Below, piece by piece: positions 38,866 to 43,087 of a DNA stretch of 43,087 nucleotides. The notes under the pieces are model-generated. The model did not search any database. It was not told the origin of the DNA and saw only the letters and a program-made list of their open reading frames with translations. A program made the translations under genes and the position numbers. The DNA comes from Actinomycetota bacterium. GTDB lineage: Bacteria; Actinomycetota; Thermoleophilia; Solirubrobacterales; 70-9. How positions within the stretch are numbered: the stretch's first letter is position 1; each line of letters starts with the position of its first letter. The stretch is taken from the NCBI GenBank assembly GCA_018268695.1, contig JAFDWD010001075.1, positions 1 to 43,087 on the forward strand, given 5' to 3'.

Positions 38866-41447
38866 GGCTTCCGCAGCGCGACGGCGAGGCGATCGACCGC
38901 GGCGAGAAGCGCACCTTCACCTTCGACGGCAAGGCCGTCGAGGCCTACGCGGGCGACACGATCGGCTCCGCCCTCTACGCGAACGGCCAACGGATCTTCA
39001 CCCGCAGCTTCAAGTACCACCGCCCGCGCGGCCTCAGCTGCGCCGCGGGCAACTGCGCGAGCTGCCTGATGGAGGTCGACGGCGAGCCCAGCGTGAAAGT
39101 CTGCACCCGCCCGGTTCAGGGCGGCGAGAGCGTCCGCTCGCAGACGATCAGCGGCTCGCTGGAGCGTGACCCGATGCGGGTCGTCGACCACGTCGGTGGC
39201 CCGGTGACCCCGGTCGGCTTCTACTACCGCCTGGGGATCCGGCCGAAGGTCGCCTGGCCCCATATCGAGCGGATGCTGCGGCGGATGACCGGCCTCGGCC
39301 GGGTCGGCGAGGGACCCGCCGACGAACGCCGCTCCGATGTCGAGAACCGCCTCACCGAGGTGCTCGTGATCGGCGCCGGGAGCTCCGGTCGGGAGGCCGC
39401 CGCGCGCTACGCCGCCGAGGGCAAGGAGGTGATCCTGGTCGACGAACGGGCCGAGTACGCAGCGCTCGAGGTCGAGGGTGTCGAGGTGATCGCCCCGGGC
39501 ACCGCCCTCGGCGTCTACGAGGGCAAGCTCGTCCCCGTCCACGCCGACGGCCTGCTGCACCGGATCCGAGCCGAGAAGATCGTCGTCGCCACCGGTTCGA
39601 TCGACCAGCCGCTGCTCTTCGAGGGCAACGACCTGCCGGGCGTGATGACGCCGAGCGCGGTGCGCCGTCTGGTCGGGTTGTGGTCGATCCGGCCCGGGGC
39701 CCGCGCGGTCGTCCTCGCCGCCGACGAGGCTGCCGACCAGGCCGAGGCCCTGCTGCGCGAGGCGGGCACGGTGGTGGTGGAGAAGATCGACCTGCGCACC
39801 GGGCGCCCGCCGAAGGTGAAGGCGTCGGCCAGGCGTGGAGTGCTGGCCGCGGTGGAGATCGACGGGCGCAAGATCGCCTGCGACCTGCTCGTTGCCTCCG
39901 CCGGGCGTCAGCCCGCCTACTCGCTGCTCGCCCAGGCCGGCGCCGGGGTCCGCTTCGACGCCGAGAAGGGCATCTTCGCCCCTGATCGGCTGGTCGACGG
40001 GGTCGAGGCGTGCGGCTCGGTCACCGGCGAGGGCGCCGCGGTCCTGCCCGCCGCCGAGGAAGCCGGCAGGCGCGCCTTCGTCTGCCCCTGCGAGGACGTC
40101 ACCGCGAAGGACCTGGTGCGCGCCGTCGGCGAGGGCTTCGAGGACATCGAGATCGCCAAGCGCTACACCACCGTGACCATGGGCCCCTGCCAGGGCCGGC
40201 TCTGTCACCTGCACTCGGTGCGGGCGCTCGCCCGCGCCACCGGTGTCGGCGAGGAGACGCTGGGGACGACCACCGCCCGCCCGCCGTGGCAGCCGACCCC
40301 GCTCGGCGACGTCGGCGGCCGCAAGCTCAACCCGGGCAAACGGACCGCGCTCCACGACGTCCACAAGCGCGCCGGCGCCAGCTACGTCTGGACGGGGGTG
40401 TGGCGGCGCCCCGACCACTACGGCGACGCGGCGGCGGAGATCGAGGCGGTGCACGAGGGCGTCGGTCTGATGGACGTCTCGACCCTGGGCAAGCTCTACG
40501 TCAGCGGACCGGACGCGGAGGCTTTCCTCGACGGCGTCTTCCCGAACCGGATCTCGACCCTGAAAGTCGACCGGGTCCGCTACGGAATCTTCAACACCGA
40601 CTCGGGGCGGATCATCGACGACGGCACGGTCATCCGGGTCGGCGAGAGCGACTACCTGGTCACGACCAGCTCCGGTGGGGTCGACCAGGTCTACGAGGCG
40701 TTCCTGCTCTGGATCGCCGAGCGCGAGCTGAAGGTCGACGTGGTGAACGTGAGCGGCACGCTCTCGGCGGTCTCGCTGTCGGGGCCGAAGGCGCGCGAGG
40801 TCCTCTCCCGGGTCACCGAGGTCGACGTCGCCAACGAGTCGTTCAAATTCCTCGACGTGCGCCAGGGCGCGGTCGCCGGACAGCCGGCGCTGCTGATGCG
40901 GATCGGCTTCCTCGGCGAGCTCGGGTACGAGATCCACTTCCCGAGTGTCGCCGCCGAGCACGTCTGGGACGCGCTGATGGCCGCCGGCGAGGAGTTCGGG
41001 ATCCTGCCGCTCGGGGTCGAGGCGCTGAAGGCGCTGCGGCTGGAGAAGGGCCACATCATCGTCGGCATCGACACCGACTCGGAGACGACGATGTTGGAGT
41101 GCGGGATGGGCCCGATGATCGCCTGGGACAAGGGCGACTTCGTCGGCAACGAAGCGCTCGGGCGGATGAACGACCGCGGTGCCGACCGCGCCCTCGTCGG
41201 CTTCGTCGCCGACCAGCTGCCGAGCGAGGGGACCGCGGTCCTGGTCGGCGGCGAGGTCGGCGGCCGGGTGACCAGCGCCCGACGGAGCGCCGTCTCCGGC
41301 CAGGTGATCGGACTCGCCTACGTCCCCGCCGGGATCGGCGAGGAGGGTGCGGACTTCGAACTGGACCTCGGCGAGGGACGGCGTGCCGGCGCCAAGGTCC
41401 ACATCGGGGCGTTCTACGACCCCGACGGGGAGCGGATGCGCGGATGA
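38862..41447 (+). CDS. soxA: Sarcosine-oxidase-like alpha subunit with intact Fe-S cysteines
   Basis: This 861-residue flavoprotein has an N-terminal ferredoxin-like domain (1-100), a FAD/NAD-binding oxidoreductase domain (about 165-400, VLVIGAGSSGREAAARYA), a BFD-like segment (about 405-465) and C-terminal aminomethyltransferase (GcvT-like) folate domains (about 480-861). Classical alpha subunits lack Fe-S ligands, but here Cys60, Cys65, Cys68 and Cys81 form a plant-type [2Fe-2S] pattern, and VCPCEDVTAKDL with GPCQGRLC forms a second, BFD-type pattern. It is also shorter than the roughly 950-1000 residues usual for the family, mostly in the FAD domain after VDERAEY. The complex would oxidise an N-methyl amino acid and pass the methyl carbon to folate; its electron acceptor may not be oxygen. 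Confidence 0.88.
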   Translation: MRLPQRDGEAIDRGEKRTFTFDGKAVEAYAGDTIGSALYANGQRIFTRSFKYHRPRGLSCAAGNCASCLMEVDGEPSVKVCTRPVQGGESVRSQTISGSLERDPMRVVDHVGGPVTPVGFYYRLGIRPKVAWPHIERMLRRMTGLGRVGEGPADERRSDVENRLTEVLVIGAGSSGREAAARYAAEGKEVILVDERAEYAALEVEGVEVIAPGTALGVYEGKLVPVHADGLLHRIRAEKIVVATGSIDQPLLFEGNDLPGVMTPSAVRRLVGLWSIRPGARAVVLAADEAADQAEALLREAGTVVVEKIDLRTGRPPKVKASARRGVLAAVEIDGRKIACDLLVASAGRQPAYSLLAQAGAGVRFDAEKGIFAPDRLVDGVEACGSVTGEGAAVLPAAEEAGRRAFVCPCEDVTAKDLVRAVGEGFEDIEIAKRYTTVTMGPCQGRLCHLHSVRALARATGVGEETLGTTTARPPWQPTPLGDVGGRKLNPGKRTALHDVHKRAGASYVWTGVWRRPDHYGDAAAEIEAVHEGVGLMDVSTLGKLYVSGPDAEAFLDGVFPNRISTLKVDRVRYGIFNTDSGRIIDDGTVIRVGESDYLVTTSSGGVDQVYEAFLLWIAERELKVDVVNVSGTLSAVSLSGPKAREVLSRVTEVDVANESFKFLDVRQGAVAGQPALLMRIGFLGELGYEIHFPSVAAEHVWDALMAAGEEFGILPLGVEALKALRLEKGHIIVGIDTDSETTMLECGMGPMIAWDKGDFVGNEALGRMNDRGADRALVGFVADQLPSEGTAVLVGGEVGGRVTSARRSAVSGQVIGLAYVPAGIGEEGADFELDLGEGRRAGAKVHIGAFYDPDGERMRG

Positions 41448-42673
41448 GGGGGACCGGGGTGAAGGACCTGCTCCGACCCGGCCGCATGTGGCGGACCGGG
41501 CTGCCGCTGAAGAAGCGCTACGACGTGGTCATCGTCGGCGGCGGCGTGCAGGGTCTGGCGACGGCCTACTACCTCGCCAAGCACCACGGCATCACGAACG
41601 TCGCGGTGCTGGAGAAGAGCTACATCGGGTCCGGCGGATCGGGACGCAACACGGCGATCGTGCGCTCCAACTACCGGACCCCGGAGGGGGCGAGCTTCTA
41701 CCAGGCCTCGCTCGATCTCTACGACGACCTGAGCGCCGAGCTCGACTTCAACATCATGCTGACGAAGCGAGGCGTGCTCAGCCTGGCCCACTCCGAACGC
41801 GCGCTGGCGACGGCGACCGAGCGGGCCTCGGTGAACCAGAAGCTCGGCATCGACAGCCGCGTGATCGGGCTCGACGAGGTGCGGCGCCGGGTGCCGGCGC
41901 TGGACACCTCGCGCGACGTGACCTGGCCGATCATGGGGGCGCTGCTCCACCCGGGCGGCGCGATCCTCCGCCACGACGCGGTCGTCTGGGGCTACGGGCG
42001 CGGCGCCGACCGCCGTGGGGTGGAGATCCATCCCTTCACCGAGGTGACCGGGCTCGACACGAGCGGCGACAAGGTCACCAGGATCCGCACCACCCGCGGC
42101 GACATCGAAGCGGGCACGGTGCTGAGCGCCACCGCCGGCTGGTCGAGCGAGATCTGCAAGATGGTCGGCCTGCGACTGCCGATGAAGACCTACGTCCTGC
42201 AGGCTTTCGTCACCGAGCCGATCCGCCCGCTGCTGGTGGAGACGGTGGTCTCGACCCAGATGCGCCTCTACGTCCACCAGACGACCCGCGGCGAGCTGGT
42301 CGCCGGCGCCGAGGCCGAGCCCTACCCGACCTACCAGGGCCGCAGCACCCTGACCTTCATCGAGTCGATCTCCCGCTACCTCGTGGAGCTCTTCCCGGCG
42401 GTCCGCGACGTCAGCATCCTCCGCACCTGGAGCGGTCTCTGCGACGTGACCCCGGACTACAGCCCGATCATCGACCGCACCCCGCTGTCGAACTTCGTCG
42501 TCTCGGCGGGCTGGGGGACCTACGGGTTCAAGGCGGCCCCGATCGTCGGCGTCACGGTGGCGAAGATGATCGCCACCGGCGAGGTCGATCCGCTGATCCG
42601 GCCCTTCGGCCTCGAGCGCTTCACCACCGACCGGCTTGTCTCCGAGGCCGCGTCGGCGGCGATGTCGCACTAG
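41444..42673 (+). CDS. soxB: Sarcosine-oxidase-like beta subunit
   Basis: This 409-residue flavoprotein carries the catalytic site. The typical N-terminal extension (WRTGLPLKKRYDV) leads into the FAD motif VVIVGGGVQGLATAYYLAKHHGITNVAVLEK and GSGRNTAIVRSNY. LRHDAVVWGYGRGAD matches the RHDAVAWG region with the histidine used for covalent FMN in classical beta subunits. The C-terminal TPDYSPIIDRTP is also typical. It ends the operon, 31 bp before palindrome A. Confidence 0.92.
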   Translation: MRGTGVKDLLRPGRMWRTGLPLKKRYDVVIVGGGVQGLATAYYLAKHHGITNVAVLEKSYIGSGGSGRNTAIVRSNYRTPEGASFYQASLDLYDDLSAELDFNIMLTKRGVLSLAHSERALATATERASVNQKLGIDSRVIGLDEVRRRVPALDTSRDVTWPIMGALLHPGGAILRHDAVVWGYGRGADRRGVEIHPFTEVTGLDTSGDKVTRIRTTRGDIEAGTVLSATAGWSSEICKMVGLRLPMKTYVLQAFVTEPIRPLLVETVVSTQMRLYVHQTTRGELVAGAEAEPYPTYQGRSTLTFIESISRYLVELFPAVRDVSILRTWSGLCDVTPDYSPIIDRTPLSNFVVSAGWGTYGFKAAPIVGVTVAKMIATGEVDPLIRPFGLERFTTDRLVSEAASAAMSH

Positions 42674-42703
42674 GGACCGCTCCGGCCGTCCGAGCTGCGG
42701 TGC

Positions 42704-42757
42704 CCTGGGCGTCTCATGGAGGTCCTGGCAGGCTGTGACCTCCATGAGACGCCCAGG
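42704..42757 (+). terminator. Palindrome A hairpin after the sox-like operon
   Basis: Perfect 21-bp stem (42704-42724 with 42737-42757), 12-nt loop, 30 bp past the stop. The arms are the same as in the copies at 205 and 26699. Confidence 0.6.
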
Positions 42758-42784
42758 ACGGGAGGGAGGGCGGGGCCACGACGC

Positions 42785-42868
42785 GCTGCGTGCATCTGGT
42801 CCCCTAGGGGGGCCCAGATCCACGCTGCATGCATTGACCGGACCAGGGCACGGTCAATGCATGCAGCG
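42785..42868. repeat. Two mutually exclusive private hairpins
   Basis: Hairpin 1 pairs GCTGCGTGCATCTGG (42785-42799) with CCAGATCCACGCTGC (42814-42828), two mismatches. Hairpin 2 pairs CGCTGCATGCATTGACCG (42823-42840) exactly with 42851-42868. The right arm of the first shares bases with the left arm of the second, so only one can form at a time. Confidence 0.8.
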
Positions 42869-43003
42869 CTGAATCCGATGTTGTGCAACACGCACGGAAC
42901 TCAGGACTTCTCACGTTCTCCGTGACGTCGGGACACATCGGTGACGGATCCGTGCGCCTCGCGTGACCCGGGCGCGACGATCCTTCATCCCCTCCCGAAG
43001 ACA

Positions 43004-43087
43004 CGGCCGTCTCGGCCACGGCCACAGCCAGCCCCCTGCACGCTTGTCTCGCATAGCGAGACAAGCGTGCAGGGGGTCGTGGCCGAG
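43004..43087. repeat. Nested palindrome B, truncated
   Basis: The inner stem is 21 bp and perfect here (43032-43052 with 43056-43076, loop ATA). The outer left arm CGGCCGTCTCGGCCACG is at 43004-43020 and the first ten bases of its partner are visible at 43078-43087. Confidence 0.88.

Larger units (their letters stand above)
42674..43087 (+). repeat. Composite intergenic hairpin element, cut by window end
   Basis: This copy holds A (42704-42757), two overlapping private hairpins (42785-42868), the 40-nt block (42881-42920), the ACACATCGGTGACGGATCCG block near 42932, and palindrome B (43004 onward), whose outer right arm is truncated by the window end after CGTGGCCGAG. No gene is supported. 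Confidence 0.9.

Noticed and set aside
38727..41402. 891-residue minus-strand frame and the 887-residue frame from 40010 over the Sox-like genes
   Set aside because: Both are shadows of the alpha and beta subunit genes, which have full cofactor motifs in their own frames.
22269..42673. Complete creatinine / N-carbamoylsarcosine pathway
   Set aside because: The isochorismatase-like protein and Sox-like complex would fit its last steps, but no creatinine deiminase, hydantoinase or creatininase gene is present.
217..42925. Recurring peptide GVSWRSWQAVTSMRRPGR and its counterpart MEVTACQDLHETPR in small frames at each element
   Set aside because: They are translations of palindrome A in different frames, with no ribosome site or family resemblance; the conservation is of DNA hairpins, not protein.
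18023..43087. Integron attC-like sites or an insertion sequence
   Set aside because: No integrase, transposase or target duplication is visible, and the elements follow gene ends without cassette structure. A non-autonomous mobile origin stays possible but unsupported.

Overview
The window looks like a whole contig from a high-GC actinobacterium. I infer class Thermoleophilia, near Solirubrobacterales, from the strong G/C third-position bias, an F420-type nitroreductase relic, and a secreted lamin-tail/collagen-like protein; nothing in the sequence fixes the taxon. Both ends fall inside the same long inverted repeat, so the contig probably stops where assembly failed at a dispersed repeat. 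There are 37 supported genes (one broken) and no tRNA, rRNA, CRISPR array, transposase or integrase.

Layout: (1) 1-262, a composite hairpin element in inverted orientation. (2) 268-8525, a YtcJ-like amidohydrolase divergent from a Tat-lipoprotein/PotBCA-type ABC transporter operon that ends in a phosphotriesterase-like (PTE-like) protein, followed by a convergent MFS transporter. (3) 8476-16184, a class V PLP enzyme convergent with a tightly coupled six-gene minus-strand operon: amidohydrolase, GMC oxidoreductase, amidase, amidohydrolase-2 protein, cytidine-deaminase-like protein, second PTE-like protein. (4) 16235-18022, a gamma-glutamyltransferase-family (GGT) hydrolase, then a hairpin element. 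(5) 18557-26669, a GntR/FCD regulator divergent from an operon of duplicated cyclase, GGT-like hydrolase, isochorismatase-like hydrolase, PTE-family hydrolase, CoA-transferase A and B, and thiolase, then a hairpin element. (6) 27311-33389, genes outside the catabolic theme: a 1305-residue secreted protein, a nitroreductase-family gene broken by an amber codon, a VOC protein with a divergent MarR regulator, an orphan Vsr nuclease, and TatA. (7) 33471-42673, aldehyde dehydrogenase, PTE-family hydrolase, M19 dipeptidase, PurU, and a sarcosine-oxidase-like heterotetramer in the order G-D-A-B, then a hairpin element.

How it may work together (inference): a nitrogenous substrate carrying amide, gamma-glutamyl or lactone/lactam bonds and an N-methyl or glycine-like amine is imported, hydrolysed by a large set of amide and ester hydrolases, oxidised (GMC, ALDH, Sox-like complex), and its carbon released as a 3-oxoacyl-CoA that is cleaved by thiolase. 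PurU would balance the one-carbon folate pool fed by the Sox-like complex. The substrate cannot be named from sequence.

Two observations stand out. First, nearly every catabolic promoter, and the tatA promoter, carries one or more copies of a motif close to TTGGATACAA / TTGGATCCAA; this suggests one regulon, probably run by the local GntR protein. Second, two of the four PTE-family proteins share the same coordinated replacement of metal-site residues and a new WCFG-x-EA motif, which suggests a separate, undescribed subfamily.
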